64,000 nucleotides of DNA from positions 3,727,501 to 3,791,500 of the forward strand of contig NC_066286.1 in NCBI RefSeq assembly GCF_905404315.1. Reading direction: 5' to 3'. How positions within the stretch are numbered: position 1 is the stretch's first letter; each line of letters opens with the position of its first letter. The translations under genes and the position numbers were made by a program. Below are positions 22,367-33,839 of this stretch, piece after piece. The notes beneath the pieces were generated by a model, which searched no databases, was not told the origin of the DNA, and worked only from the letters and a program-made list of their open reading frames with translations. Origin of the DNA: Leptidea sinapis. Lineage: Eukaryota; Arthropoda; Insecta; Lepidoptera; Pieridae.

Positions 22367-22604
22367 AGTTTTAGTAGTAAAAATTATAGAAAATAGTATA
22401 CGATAAAGTAAAAGTAGGTATATAAGATTATTTCAGTCAGAAAATATCGTCATTTATTTGTAATTTTTGACATGACGCGCTGAGTCCAATGACAACTACT
22501 TGTTTGAGAGTCACTTAACATACGATAATGATCACGACGAAATTTGTTAACCTGCCTACGACAGTGATGTGAGATGTGCTACATTACTGTAGCATTTTCA
22601 CCAG

Positions 22605-22800
22605 GACATAGATAATTTATACGTCTAGATAGATCTAGAGCCTCTTGCTGCTAGAGAACCAATAAAAATAGGCCAGGCTTATTATTTTAGTGTGCGTGAT
22701 AAGCTACGTCTTACACTCGCGATTTGTGTGTGATATTGCTCAAAATAGAGGTTAACCGTCAAATTTTTTTTTCGACGCTTTCACAGGTGTCACAGTCTCA
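22605..22800 (+). repeat. Repeat F (MITE-like)
   Basis: Starts with ATAGATAATTTATACGTCTA and contains TAGGCCAGGCTTATTATTTT and CTTACACTCGCGATTTGTGT; ends near GGTGTCACAGTCTCA. Confidence 0.7.
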
Positions 22801-22804
22801 ATGA

Positions 22805-24350
22805 TAAAAATGTCTAAGGTCACTATATTTTATTCTGATCCCTATGAACACATCAGATCAGTATTTCAATAAATATATTATACACAATTCAAAGTCGTAT
22901 AAAAGCTTATAAAAGTATTTGTAATAAATAATCTAATATAACGACCTAACATCGTGCTATTTCAATAAATGCGGTTAAAACAGATGCGCGGTTGACCTTT
23001 GCTTGCCGACGAGTAAATACATCGCAAGTTGAATATTATATGAGCTTCGAGATTACATATTAAACTTCAGATTACGCACTGGTAATATACACGTATAGAT
23101 ATTATGAAATAGTATTTATTATTAAAAGTAATTTAATTAATTATAATGATAAATGTATGGGTATTGAGTAGTACCATAATTTTCAAACTTCTTATTAGTA
23201 TTACTGTAAACTTAGTGAGATTTTTTGATAGAAAAATGGAAATCATAATTGGACGTAGTTCCTGAAAAACGTTCCAAGCCACAAAAATCTCGTATTAAGG
23301 AATTCGTGTTTAAATTTTATTAAATATTAGTATATTCCATACATGTGGGTTGGGTTACTAAGTCATGATGTCATTTAAAGAGTGACAGTAGGGCTGCCAT
23401 TTTTTGTCAGTCCTTTAATATGGATCACGTAACCAGTTTTGTGTTCTTAACTCAATTTTGATATAATCATCATGGTTTTGAACGTTTTTCTGGGATTACG
23501 TCCAATTGTATTACGATTTTTGACAATTAACGTTTTTGATTTCTTTACGATATCAGTCTTCAGCGATCATAATAAAACCAAAAATTTCAGACACGAACTA
23601 CATAAACCATTTGTATTAAATTCCTTTATATAATTTAACGTTATTTAAAAAAGATATTTAAATTTGTATCATATATATATATATTTAAGTACTTTTCCCC
23701 TTATTAATATATCTTAATAACTTACAGCTCTATTAAATTATGCCCTAGATATATTGATGCTTATAAAATAATATTAACTTATCAATATTTATTAAATTAA
23801 AGATAATATTTTTAACATCTTAAATTTAATCATCACGTCATTTTATTGTTATTGTTTAATATCCAAGCGGTTCCTACAAATGTGTAAAGAAATTTAAAAG
23901 TTTTTCGTTTTATTTTTATAGTCTGTTTGAAATTTTATAAATTTAAAAATATATTAATTAAAACTGTTATAGTAAATATTCTATGCAGAAAATGAATATA
24001 TATATATATATTATTTGTATAAAGTAGATATCAAGATTATTAGAAGAAACACCAATACAAACGCGTTGATGTCTTATGTATGAAAATTTTTGTCGTCATA
24101 CCGCTGGCGATAGAGACTCCTTACTATATTATGTTTTAATATAATATATTTCAATTAAAGTGAAATGAATCGATGTTTTTCTTGCCCCAGAGATAACGAA
24201 GCTTTAATTTAGTAAAATATCTTTACATTAGAAAAAATACAGGTTTAAATATTTCTTTATTACAAATAAAAAGTCCCTGAAAAATTTAACCTACTTTGAA
24301 GTCCAAAAAGATTTCAGAGGAGTTTCTTCAAAATTTTTGTAGAATAACTC
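22805..24350. other. Very AT-rich stretch, no gene recognised
   Basis: AT dinucleotide tracts near 23676-23694 and 23996-24012. If the leader exon at 24353-24447 is real, this would be the start of its first intron. Confidence 0.4.
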
Positions 24351-24352
24351 AC

Positions 24353-24480
24353 CTAGTAGTAAAATAAACACGACAGCGAACTGTCACACACACTAACACA
24401 CAACGCGGCTCGATGGGTCGGAGTGCGTTCAGCGTACACACGAGACTCGCGAGACCTCTCAGTGAAAGTGTTTATATAGC
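24353..24480 (-). promoter_or_regulatory. Possible TATA promoter, noncoding leader exon and splice donor
   Basis: On the minus strand TATATAAA (24478-24471) is followed by about 95 bases of clearly GC-richer sequence without an ATG, ending CTACTAG, then GTGAGTTATT (24352 downward), a consensus 5' splice donor. This arrangement is what a host gene's first noncoding exon looks like. No downstream exon was identified, and a plus-strand TCAGT initiator word at 24459-24463 offers an opposite reading. Inference only. Confidence 0.3.
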
Positions 24481-24574
24481 CTCTGGGATGCAATCTCGAC
24501 TCATCTGCCAACATATATCGTGAACGATCGATACTGCAAGAGAATAGTTTTTTCGCACATAAGTGTCATGTCAA

Positions 24575-24862
24575 TGTCAAGCCTCCTAAATCGACGACCT
24601 GACGATGTGACCGATGTCATCCTACCTACTGAGCTAACGGTCCCGGGTTCAAATCCCGCTAGGTACAAACATTTATATGATGAATATGGATGTTTGTTTC
24701 CGAGTCATAGATGTTTGTAAGCATTTATGTATGTTTAAGTAGGTATATTATAATAAAAAAAAAATTGTATCAAATAATATCGTTCTCTTGAACCCATAGT
24801 ACAGATTATGCCTAGTTTGGGGAAAGAAAATTTGTGTAAAAGTGAGTCAATTTTATTATTAT
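24575..24862 (+). repeat. tRNA-derived SINE (type 1)
   Basis: B box GGTCCCGGGTTCAAATCCCG, body TTGTTTCCGAGTCATAGATG and tail TTTGTGTAAAAGTGAGTCAA with ATT repeats. It lies immediately upstream of the mariner at 24880. Confidence 0.8.
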
Positions 24863-24879
24863 TAATTTATATATATATA

Positions 24880-26067
24880 GTCTGGCCCTGAATACTGTTA
24901 CGATTAAAAATTATCAAAATATAACATTTGAATTTGGAATCTGTAATTTTTATATGATTGTTCATAGAGTTTTCTTATGATGGCGCCAATACATTGTACA
25001 ATATTTTGCTATATTAAAATAGAGTGGGGTGATAAAGAGAACCGAATCGCTGTGATGTCATTACACAAAGTAGGTATGGAGCCAAATGTAATTTTTAAAA
25101 CTCTCCATACGCTTGGTATTAGTATAATGTTTGTATACCGGGCTATTAATATGTACAATGAGACCTCCTCTGTTTGTGACATAAAAAGATCTAACCGTCC
25201 ACGTAGTGTTCGTACGAAAAAGGTGGTCAAAGCAGTAAATCTCGGGAGATGAAGATAGCACCTAGAAACATGTCGCGTATTTTAAAAGATAACTTAGGAC
25301 TTGCAGGCTATAAGAGACGTACTATTTCTTAAGTGATAATTTAAAAAAGAATGAAATGGTAAAATTGAAACAACTATTGAAGCGGTACGCAAAGGGGGGT
25401 CACAGAAATTTTTTGTTTACGGGTGGGAAAATTGTTACAACTGAGCAACATTTTAACAAACAAAGTTACCGTTATTATGCTCAAAGGTCTAAGGAAGCTT
25501 CCTAAATAGTCGACAGAGTGCAACGTGGGCTCGTTCCGACTTCAATGATGGTTTTGGTTGGGTATTAGCTATGAAGGAGTGACTGAGCCATGATACTTTT
25601 AAAAAAAGGTTTCAAAACAGCGGCACAAGTGTATCAAGATACCATTACTGAGAAAGTAGTGAAGCCCCTTAACAACATCATGTTCAATAACCAAGAATGG
25701 TCCTTCCAGCAAGACTCGGCGCCGGGTCATAAAGCTCGGTCTTCGTTGGAAACAAATGTTTCGGACTTCATCAGAGCTGAAGACTGGCTGTCGTCTAGTC
25801 CCGATCTTAATCCGCTGGATTATGAGTTGTGGTCAGATTTAGAGAGTACGGCTTGCTCTAAGATATACGATGATAATTTGGAGTCCCTAAAACAATCCTG
25901 GCCTCAACATTTAAAGGATTCTATTGCCGCCAATGGAGACCACTTCGAATAAACTTTTCATATTTTAAATTGTTTTATATTTATGTATTAAAGTAACACA
26001 CTATAAAAGTAATAAATGTTATATCAAATAGATTTTTTTTTATTTGTTTCAGTATTTATGTCAAGAC
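24880..26067 (+). mobile_element. DD37D (maT-like) Tc1/mariner element, nearly full length, dead
   Basis: About 1.19 kb. The ends GTCTGGCCCTGAATACTG (left) and, reverse-complemented, GTCTTGACATAAATACTG (right) are imperfect inverted repeats, and TA lies outside both (24878-24879, 26068-26069). The transposase reads from about 24977: helix-turn-helix part with NRIAVMSLHK and RSNRPRSVRTKKV, then MSRILKDNLGLAGYKRRT, several stops, and the catalytic end FQQDSAPGHKARS, SSSPDLNPLDYELWSDLES and LKQSW. Three residues are missing after HKARS relative to the copy at 41288; with them restored the D-to-D spacing counts to 37, hence DD37D. Multiple stops and frameshifts between 25250 and 25590 make it inactive. 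Confidence 0.85.
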
Positions 26068-26284
26068 TAGGTACGAACGAAGTCGCCGTTAACAACTAGT
26101 AGTTTTATATTATTAAAAGAGGATACGGATTAAACCGAGATTATTTAATAGTAGTGATTTTAAGGCCGTTTCAATTATAGCATGAAGCAAACTAAGGTCT
26201 GACTAACTGAGTCATGTCATAAAATATGTGTTACGCATGCTTCAGTTAAGTTCATTGTTTAGTTAATCGCCTCTAAACTCTATC

Positions 26285-26440
26285 TGTGTTATTCATAAAC
26301 GCGAACTAAAGATATTCCAAGCTTAAAACATTTTGTCTTTATCTTACTTTGGTCACTACAGAATTACTTGACAGGGAGAAGTAATTTAAACTTTGAGTAA
26401 CTTTACATTGCGTTTTTTTAGTAAGACAGTAAGTGTAGTA
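26285..26440 (+). repeat. Dispersed repeat J, copy 2
   Basis: Colinear with 7863-8015. Confidence 0.65.
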
Positions 26441-26444
26441 ACTT

Positions 26445-27055
26445 GTAGTAACTAGGAGTGTGATTTTATTGTCGAGGGTGGTGATGGCTGGTCTACGCGT
26501 CATATTCATAAACGGGCGCTACTTGTGGTGGCTGGTTTACCCTTGTCATTGGACGTCATTGGATTTCTGACTCTGACATATATATTTCGTTAATATTTAA
26601 ATAATGTTACCTTCATTAACGTACAGTTTATGTGGATTGATGCAACTACTATAAATAACGTTAAGTATTTGTGTTGCATCAATTGTAATTATTGAAATTT
26701 ATAATGAGATGAAGCTGTAAATATTGACTCAAAGGAGTAGCAATGAGCTTTTTGTAACTTATTACATTAATGTCAACCTTCTCGTTTTTTATTTATTATT
26801 ATTTTACAAATTTTAAAATTCACAAGTGTAATTTTTTTACCTTTGACCTTGATTTAATATCATAAAAAATAACTGAATATTGACTTTTACTTACTTACAG
26901 AATATCTAAATTACTTGATAACAATATTATATGAATTGTTTTTTTAAAAGAGAAAAGAGACAAGTGGGAGTGTTTCTTGTGCCGTTGTCTCTCAGAAAGT
27001 AATTAGTCTCTTTAAAAATTCAAATTCAAAAATTTGTTTTGGATTAAATATATAT
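26445..27055. other. No gene recognised
   Basis: Possible LINE 3' scraps near 26735-26870 and 26950-27010 (AATGAGCTTTTTGTAAC; GTTTCTTGTGCCGTTGTCTC), too degraded to classify. Confidence 0.35.
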
Positions 27056-27059
27056 GAAA

Positions 27060-27105
27060 TGTGCGTGGACGTCTTCCGGCTGATGATGACGATGATGATA
27101 TATGA
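27060..27105 (+). mobile_element. RTE-type LINE 3' terminus with GATGAT tail
   Basis: GTGGACGTCTTCCGGCTGAT followed by GATGAYGATGATGAT is the terminal sequence of the RTE family whose end is also present in reverse at 31870. Confidence 0.6.
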
Positions 27106-27589
27106 AGTACATATAATCTGCTTAATCATAGCAATTACATTTCAGCCTTAGAGGCCATCCATAAATGAAGGCATTCGTTAAGGAGGGAGGAAGGGGCCTA
27201 ACTAAATGTCACAAGCGACAGGGAGCTTAAAAACTTTGTGACGTCAAATTTTAAAATCTCAAAAATTAGAACTCTCAATTTTTTTGCGATTTAGTTTGTT
27301 TCGCATTGCCAGACATGAACGTGGGTTAAATTACAAATAATGACCTGATGACCATGTTCTGGAGAGTGCGTGATTGTGTTATCCTGAAAAAGATCTCCGA
27401 ACTATGTAAATAAGTTTCAACTTTAATTCTTTGAATTAGATGAAACAAAGTATTTATGATTACGTTCACGACATTATATAACCATATGGAATTAAATAGT
27501 ATTACGTTATTTTATCAATATTTAATGGCGGAACCATATACTATTTTACTAGATTGCATTATTTTTAAATAAGTACATTGTCTGAGACC

Positions 27590-27690
27590 CGAGAGTTGAA
27601 CAAAGACATGTCAAGATTTATCAACTTTACGTCACTCGAGCGGTTGTGAGGTCACGGGTTTGAATCCCGCATCGTTCATAAATTTTATTA
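27590..27690 (+). repeat. tRNA-like SINE (type 2)
   Basis: GTCACGGGTTTGAATCCCGC is a B box. The head GAGTTGAACAAAGACATGTC matches 9988 onwards. Confidence 0.5.
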
Positions 27691-27694
27691 GAAA

Positions 27695-28165
27695 TAATCT
27701 AATTTAAAAAAAGTGAAAAAAAAAGAGCCTCTTCCTACGACCATTTTCATTTTACCCCGCCCACACCCCACCATTTCATTCATGTTACCTGCGATAGACG
27801 CGCGGGTGACGGGCAGGGGGCGACAATCGACGAAAATTTTGTATTTTAAATACTTAATTCATTATCATATCCACTTGCTCGGCGTTCTAAAACCGCAGGT
27901 TCTGCTCGACGTGACCGCCACAAACTCCAATACATTTTGTGCAACGTTTCATGGTATTATTGTAACACCACCGAGTCAACTATCGTACAGGTTTTTTTTA
28001 ACACAGTTTATATTTTTATGCATAAACTATTGTGACATTTGACTGTTTTTAAATTGTAATTTTAGTGATTGACGTAGGTCAGTATCCGTATTTAATTTTA
28101 TATCAAAAAAGTATTTTTGACATTGAAATTGGAAAGCTCAATTGCTTTAACAGTCAGGGGCTTTT
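27695..28165. other. No gene recognised
   Basis: A 109-codon plus-strand ORF (27713-28042) has no motif and unremarkable composition; 27745-27840 is locally GC-richer (CCCCGCCCACACCCCACC). Confidence 0.35.
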
Positions 28166-28169
28166 TTGG

Positions 28170-28325
28170 ACAGGATAGCGTCTAGATAGCTGATGAGACT
28201 TAACATCTTATGTCTCAAAGTGCCTTGGGTTCAATCAAGAATCCTGAGCGGCACTGGATTGTAATGGGTAGGGCCATGTCTGAAGTGAATGTTTTCCTCG
28301 TCTCGTCACTTTTTCTTATTAAGAA
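28170..28325 (-). repeat. Dispersed repeat E fragment
   Basis: Contains ATGTCTCAAAGTGCC, AAGAATCCTGAGCGGCACTG and ATTGTAATGGGTAGGGC in the reverse orientation of the family. Confidence 0.7.
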
Positions 28326-28329
28326 ACCT

Positions 28330-28800
28330 GATGAAAAATATCCCGCTCATGATATCTGCAACACCAAACCATGCAATTCATGCATGATCGTATAGTATAT
28401 AATAAAGAAGTAGGTCGAAATTCACTTGAACATATATTAGAAACACATTGTCATACTATCTCTGGACCTCGATGGAACGTGACCCCCCTGTTCCCCTTTC
28501 ACCTCCTCGCGCTCGTCCTGTTGCGTTAGTACGGCTTCCAATTTCATTACCGTTAAGTACATGTCGTGATATATTTGTGCTACTGTTTTCTTTTTGAAAT
28601 TTTCATTGTTACTGTTTGACTTCTAGTGTTAATAGTTCTGTTGTTTTGTGTCACTATAATAGAACTTCCAGAAAAATAAATACTCTTTATATTGATATTT
28701 CATCAATATAATAATAATCAAAGTCACAACACTACACATTACATCAATCTATAATAGAGAAAAAATAAATCTTTGTTTATTTATTAATAATAATATTAGG
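28330..28800. other. No gene recognised
   Basis: Bases 28440-28560 are locally GC-rich (GACCCCCCTGTTCCCC, CCTCCTCGCGCTCGTCC) without a usable ORF. Confidence 0.35.
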
Positions 28801-28804
28801 ATAT

Positions 28805-28890
28805 TATTTAGTGATGCTTGTTATGCACACCGTAAGAAAGTGACGATGTGACGTCATCGACGTCAGAGATAGGTTAACCGGGTAGTAACA
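28805..28890 (-). repeat. Dispersed repeat K, copy 2
   Basis: Reverse complement of 14865-14950, aligned over CGATGTGACGTCATCG. Confidence 0.65.
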
Positions 28891-29129
28891 TTAACAAGTA
28901 ACTGTTTTTATGATTTTAAAGAAATTATCAGCAAGTGAGTCATGAATCAATTTTATCGATCATACAAACTTGACATAATATTTAAGTAAAATATGAACTC
29001 AAAAGTGAAAACTATGAGGTCAAACATGTAAAATAAGTAATTTATTTCTGGGACATCTCTCGTACCGACCTGCACATAAACCACCCGATGAGCCTTGTAT
29101 GATCGCCCGCATAATTGTATTGCTTGTTA

Positions 29130-29280
29130 ATTTCGTAAGTTTTATAATAAATTCGGAAAAGCGCGAACTGAATCGGCACACGAATGGTTCCGTACCATCG
29201 TTCGTACGGTGATGACGTAGTTTCCACGGCCCTCAGCGTGACTAGGAACTTCTCTGCAAAGTTCTGAGTAAGAGTCATCA
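29130..29280 (-). repeat. Dispersed repeat M, minus copy
   Basis: Reverse complement holds ACGAACGATGGTACGGAACC then ATTCGTGTGCCGATTCAGTT, the terminal block of the same repeat type as 29280-29545. A 79-codon ORF over it is probably accidental. Confidence 0.45.
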
Positions 29281-29545
29281 TTTTTAGGATCCCGTACCTT
29301 CAAAAGAAAAAAAAGGAAACCCTTGTAGTATCTTTTTATTGTAATAATGTTGTGAAAAAATCAAACCTCCAATTTAACGTAAAAAATCGTATGAAAAAGG
29401 TATCGTATGAAAAAGCTTCATCGGCAAAAGCATATACAATTTATAATTATTTTTATAATCTATATATAGTTTTCAATTTATGACGAAGAAAATACCAATA
29501 ATATGTACGGAACCCTCGGTGGGAGTCCGATTTGCACTTGTCCGG
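29280..29545 (+). repeat. Dispersed repeat M, plus copy
   Basis: Starts TTTTTAGGATCCCGTACCTT and ends TGTACGGAACCCTCGGTGGG, AGTCCGATTTGCACTTGTCC and GG. This start/end pair is familiar from a very common lepidopteran non-autonomous repeat. Confidence 0.6.
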
Positions 29546-29764
29546 TTTATGTACCATAGATTAAAGAAGAGAGTAAGAAAAATGAGATGAAAAAATACAA
29601 TATTTCGATTGAGTATCATATCCAACTGTAAATGAAAATGTAAATAAAATGTCTTGACTTCATTCATTCATTAACTGTTTTATTTCTTACTATATCATAC
29701 ATATGTATCAAATGTAAGATTCGACATTGATTCACTATCGGCACAAAATATGTCCGAGTCTGGT

Positions 29765-30010
29765 ATTTTATTTATGTTCACTTATTATATGTATATTCAT
29801 CTTTTGACATTCGCTCGGCTGGAGAATTTGTACCGAGGCAGGTATATATTAACTTTAGTGCAAAAAATGGACGTGGGCTTCGAGAGGTACGTCGAGATAC
29901 ATTAAAACAAAGTGTCACGAACAAGTCTGGGCTATCAATTAAATTGCGCAAGAACTTTAAGTCTAACAAATTGCGACTGTCTTCTCTTTCAAACTCTGCA
30001 CTTTACAGAA
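29765..30010 (-). mobile_element. LINE-B 3' fragment
   Basis: The minus strand reads NLIDSPDLFVTLCFNV, SRRTSRSPRPFFAL and LGTNSPAERMSKD, the same C-terminal block as the LINE-B insertion at 11488-11900. Confidence 0.7.
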
Positions 30011-30014
30011 CTAG

Positions 30015-30780
30015 ATTATAATAAAGTTTATAATATTAGGATAAAGTTTATGCGTTCGTATTATTTTCATTTGAAAAGGCTTCTCTAGTAATAACAGCAG
30101 CTACCTTCGTCTGACCTGTAACTGTCAGTGATTTTATTATAGTTAGTTACGTTCTGGTCTCCTAGTGTTATTTGTTGCTTCACGCCAGCTTGTATTATCT
30201 CTTTTATCCACCGATGTCAATTTTAAATCACAATCCTAAATTGTCGTTGAATTATTTCTATAACCACATCAATGTGTCGAGTGATAGTCCAGAGGGAACC
30301 GTTAACACCTGGTTATCAGTGAATACTTAAACCAATTATCTCAATTTATTAAATAACTAGAATTAGAGAGAGACCTAGAGTCTGAAAACAAACTGTAAAT
30401 TATTTTATGGAAGCAAATACACTTATAAGATAATAATATACGTATTATATTAGGTTCGTCTGTATTTGTCTGTGTGTATGTAACTAACGTTATCTTTGAA
30501 CGTGATTCTCTTGCTTCAACAAACTTGTGATGAAATTACAAAAACACCAAACATATTGTATTACAGCGCTCCTTTGAAAATCACATGCGAAGTTAACAAT
30601 AATGAAGTTAAACAATGATAGGTTAACTTAACTATTACTTGCCCAGTCGTTAAGTTATGATTTATTTACAATTGCATCTTTGGTCAAAAACATTGTCACA
30701 ACTCGCCAGTAAACTTATCGCGTAAGCTAAAGAATAACTTGACAATAATAAAACGCATTTTGATGATATTTCAACAGCTA
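30015..30780. other. AT-rich stretch, no gene recognised
   Basis: No ORF or repeat identified. Confidence 0.4.
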
Positions 30781-30784
30781 GTAC

Positions 30785-31005
30785 TCAGTTGCATGTCATA
30801 TTTTTTAAACTCTAAGTTCTGAGCGGTAAGCATTGTAATTGCACTCGTTTCTTTGGTGATATTATAATTTTTATTAAAAAAAGCAACCAACATCACTTAA
30901 TATTACTATAATTAACTTAGTTTCAACCCGTGGTAGGGATTATAATCCGTGCCCAGTAATATCACTAGCTACGGCGCCCTTTGCAGCCCTTGCAAAGAAG
31001 CCTTC
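30785..31005 (+). repeat. Dispersed repeat E, degraded
   Basis: TAAGTTCTGAGCGGTAAGC, ATTGTAATTGCACTCGTTTC and, after an unrelated stretch, CAGTAATATCACTAGCTACGG with CGCCC. Confidence 0.55.
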
Positions 31006-31084
31006 CAAAGAATTTATTATAACTGAAATTTATTTTGATAAGTTGTGTTTAATGAACATAAGGTGACGTTTGTGATATATTTTT

Positions 31085-31284
31085 TATACGCGCGGTGGAA
31101 ATCCTTCCAACGAAATTAGACTTAAATTGATTCTTACTTTAAGTGAATTTTATCTTTTAACCATTCGCAATTCAATCCCTGTAAGATTCAGTTCCGTTGA
31201 TTTCCAAGCGATTTGTGGAATTCCAGTGAAATTTTGAAAATTTATATTTGTAGATAAAGCGACGCGCACCAGAAACCATCTAGT
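31085..31284 (+). repeat. Possible Helitron-type repeat ending CTAG
   Basis: Ends GACGCGCACCAGAAACCATC followed by TAGT, like the scrap ending at 20724. No ORF; classification tentative. Confidence 0.3.
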
Positions 31285-31289
31285 GTAGT

Positions 31290-31865
31290 TATAACATTGT
31301 ACCGGCGGGTTAAAAAAGGTGCATCATAGCCGTTATATTTGTTCTCTGTGGTTTAAATATTTAGTCGCTTCCGTTATCAGGTGCAACTTACGCCAGTGAA
31401 ATATTTCATTGATGATTCACCCCACATGTGGTCAGCCGTGACATGAATTATGTTGAATACATACGCGAATATTTATCTGATATAATAGAGATCGCTTTTA
31501 CCTCTTGTGAAACTGTTTCGCCCAAGGTTACCACAGATTTTTTTTATTTTAAAAATAGGTTGAGTTCATATGGTTAAATTTTCAGAAAGTTGTTTACGAC
31601 AAGGTTTGTGAATTTGATGAAGATTACTGTTAAGTTACGTGTTTATATAATAGACTGGTAAAAGATTTTCATTGCTTTAAATATGAAGAAGACATTTTAT
31701 CAAAGTTTATTTAGAAGATTTTTTTTTTATTTAAAACGGAAATCATTTTAAGTACACGTAAATACAAATTACTTAAAATATTTTATGAAAGATACAAATA
31801 ATAAACAACAAAAAAAAACCTGTCATATGAATACTACACGTTACAAAAAATGATCTCAATTCAGT
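31290..31865. other. No gene recognised
   Basis: AT-rich, no motif seen. Confidence 0.4.
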
Positions 31866-31869
31866 GTGC

Positions 31870-32160
31870 AGCATAATCATCAGCCGGAAGACGTCCACTG
31901 CTGGACGAAGGCCTCTCCCAAAGATCTCGACGATCGGTCCAGCGCTGCCCTCATTTAATGTATTTCGGCGAACTTGATCTGATCGTCGCGGTCGGTCCAT
32001 CTGGTGAGGGTCCGTCTAACACTGCGTCTTCCGGTACGTGGAACTATTCTTCGAACTATGTGCCCTGCTTGCTAACTGCCACTTCACTGTCGCAATCATT
32101 TGGTGTCTACTGAGACTGTTTGCTGAAACCAGCGCTGGTTTCCCGGTGGGCCATTTACCA
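31870..32160 (-). mobile_element. RTE-type LINE C-terminus and 3' end
   Basis: Read on the minus strand with one frameshift: RRSVRRTLTRWTDRDDQI, then MRAALDRSSRSLGEAFVQQW, then TSSG and a stop, ending in the CAGTGGACGTCTTCCGGCTG terminus. This is the ORF2 end of an RTE-clade LINE. Truncated and broken. Confidence 0.65.
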
Positions 32161-32347
32161 TTTTTCCAGAAATATTAAGACTTCTGCACAGCGTTTTTAT
32201 TGTTATTGATCCTCTCTTGATGATAACCTGACGCTGCGTAGAGATCTCTGTAGAGACCGAAACAGGTGGACATCAAGGTGAGGTTATGGCGTATGCATTA
32301 ACACCTCCCGGGCAATCTTTCTTAATTTTTGCTGAGCAGCAACTACC

Positions 32348-32638
32348 TTGCTTAAAGTTAGCCGGGGCTTAAAAGATGCCCCTGATATTCATAATGTGCT
32401 GATTCGATTGTATACACCTGACAATTATAGTCGTAGCAGAAATCACCGTCTCCTGGCGGTAACCGCGTGTCACACGGTAACACGCACTGCGGCGCCCGTG
32501 CCGCGAGTCTTAAAATTACTTAGTCGCCCCGTAGACTGTGATCTTACTAACAGACTTGAAGTGTTGGTGCAGTTGCTGCTCCAACTTTGTTGTAGTCCTT
32601 GCATAATAGCGACTAGCAATAGCAATGTACTTCATTAA
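32348..32638 (+). mobile_element. Probable LINE ORF2 C-terminal fragment
   Basis: An open frame of 96 codons with no ATG at its start. The block DIHNVLIRLYTPDNYSR, RNHRLLAVTACHTVTRTAAP and VPRVLKLL resembles the R......A...RT....SPVPRAL.LLN tail of a LINE protein group seen in Lepidoptera. The region is GC-richer than its surroundings. Recognition is from pattern only; an unrelated gene fragment is possible. Confidence 0.35.
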
Positions 32639-32744
32639 AGAAATTGGTATTGTAACCGTTTTAATCAAAATAAACAAATAAAAATATAAGGCCAAAGAAA
32701 TAAACATATATCTGTTTAAGAAGACAGCAAAACTTCAAGTGGTA

Positions 32745-32930
32745 AATATATCGAAGGCTTGCATGATGATATGATGCATGGTTCTTATCTGGATCTGCGC
32801 AGACCATCTAAAATTGTATGATATAATATTAAATAGGCTAAGTTATTATATTATTTAAAAGATGCGCTGGAAGTTTCTTATCAGTCCTTCTCCACATGTC
32901 AAGGCCCCTTTACGAACTGATGTATTTTCA
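32745..32930 (+). repeat. Dispersed repeat I, copy 2
   Basis: Colinear with the reverse of 42165-42330 over more than 150 bases: GCATGGTTCTTATCTGG, TCTGCGCAGACC, TTTAAAAGATGCGCTGG, GTTTCTTATCAGTCCTTCTC and CAAGGCCCCTTTACGAACTG. Confidence 0.7.
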
Positions 32931-32984
32931 TGACGTTTTTCATGAGTTGTTGTAATCTATTGTGTTATTGTCACTATCTATGGT

Positions 32985-33110
32985 GAAATGAACAAGCATT
33001 ATTGTGTTTCAGTTTGAAGGGTATCGTACCTGTTAAATTACTGAGTAAATAAAAATACTAAGATCAAAGTCTTGCAAGTCTCGTCACATTTTCTCATTAA
33101 AAAATGCCGA
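32985..33110 (-). repeat. Dispersed repeat E fragment
   Basis: TATTGTGTTTCAGTTTGAAG, TTAAATTACTGAG and TCTCGTCACATTTTCTCATT match the reverse of family E. Confidence 0.6.
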
Positions 33111-33114
33111 TACA

Positions 33115-33405
33115 TATACGATTATATAATATTTATGTTAGCGAACCAACCAAGCTTATATTCGATGATATTTAAATGAGGAAAGAAACAATAGTGATTA
33201 GCACACACGACTAGGGCGTGGCCACGAACCTGCTTAAAAGTATCAACATTTATATACGTTTACATAAGTGTCTACTATTAGATATACAATGTGGACCTTC
33301 AATGGCGACCGTAAATGAACGCACGAGCAGAGTTACTTAAATGTAATTATCATAAAAATTCGTTATTCACCTAAAGAAATCAATTTTCCATAATATTCTT
33401 TTCGT
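33115..33405. other. No gene recognised
   Basis: AT-rich, no motif. Confidence 0.35.
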
Positions 33406-33411
33406 GCTACG

Positions 33412-33472
33412 CTACGCTAGCGCGACTACTAGAATACTTCCTGTAAGTAATCTAGTAGCCGCGCTAGCGTAG
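33412..33472. repeat. GC-rich inverted repeat, 22-bp arms
   Basis: CTACGCTAGCGCGACTACTA plus GA (33412-33433) pairs with 33451-33472 with one mismatch across a 17-base spacer. The arms are unusually CG-rich for this window. Confidence 0.85.
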
Positions 33473-33639
33473 GCAGCGCTACTTGTTCAGAACTCGTTGG
33501 TGAGTACCGCCCACATGGGGCTGATTAAAATATTGTTTTTTTTTTTTTTAAATATATAACTTGTTTGTTTGAAAATTTCTGAATTTTAATAATTAACTTT
33601 GATGTTATTTTTGTTGATTGTATGATTTTTTGTTTTTTT

Positions 33640-33835
33640 ATGGAATTGGAGGACAAACGAGAGTACGGGTCACCTGTTGTTAAGTGATCACCGCCGCCCA
33701 CAATCTCAACCAGAGGAATTACAGGAGCGTTGCCGGCCTTTAAGGAAGGTGTACGCGCTGTTTTTGAAGGAACCGATGTCGTATCGTCCCTGAAACACCG
33801 CACAAGGAACCTCATTCCACAGCTTTGTAGTTATG
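33640..33835 (-). mobile_element. LINE-A 3' fragment
   Basis: The minus strand reads EVPCAVFQGRYDIGSF, KNSAYTFLKGRQRSCNSSG and then the LINE-A 3' untranslated end (GGACAAACGAGAGTACGGGT in plus orientation). Confidence 0.75.
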
Positions 33836-33839
33836 ATTA

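Noticed and set aside
27713..28042. 109-codon plus-strand ORF
   Set aside because: No motif, domain pattern or repeat match; composition like the surrounding noncoding DNA.
29042..29281. 79-codon minus-strand ORF as a possible host exon
   Set aside because: Its sequence carries the terminal block of dispersed repeat M (TACGGAACC...), so it is repeat-derived.
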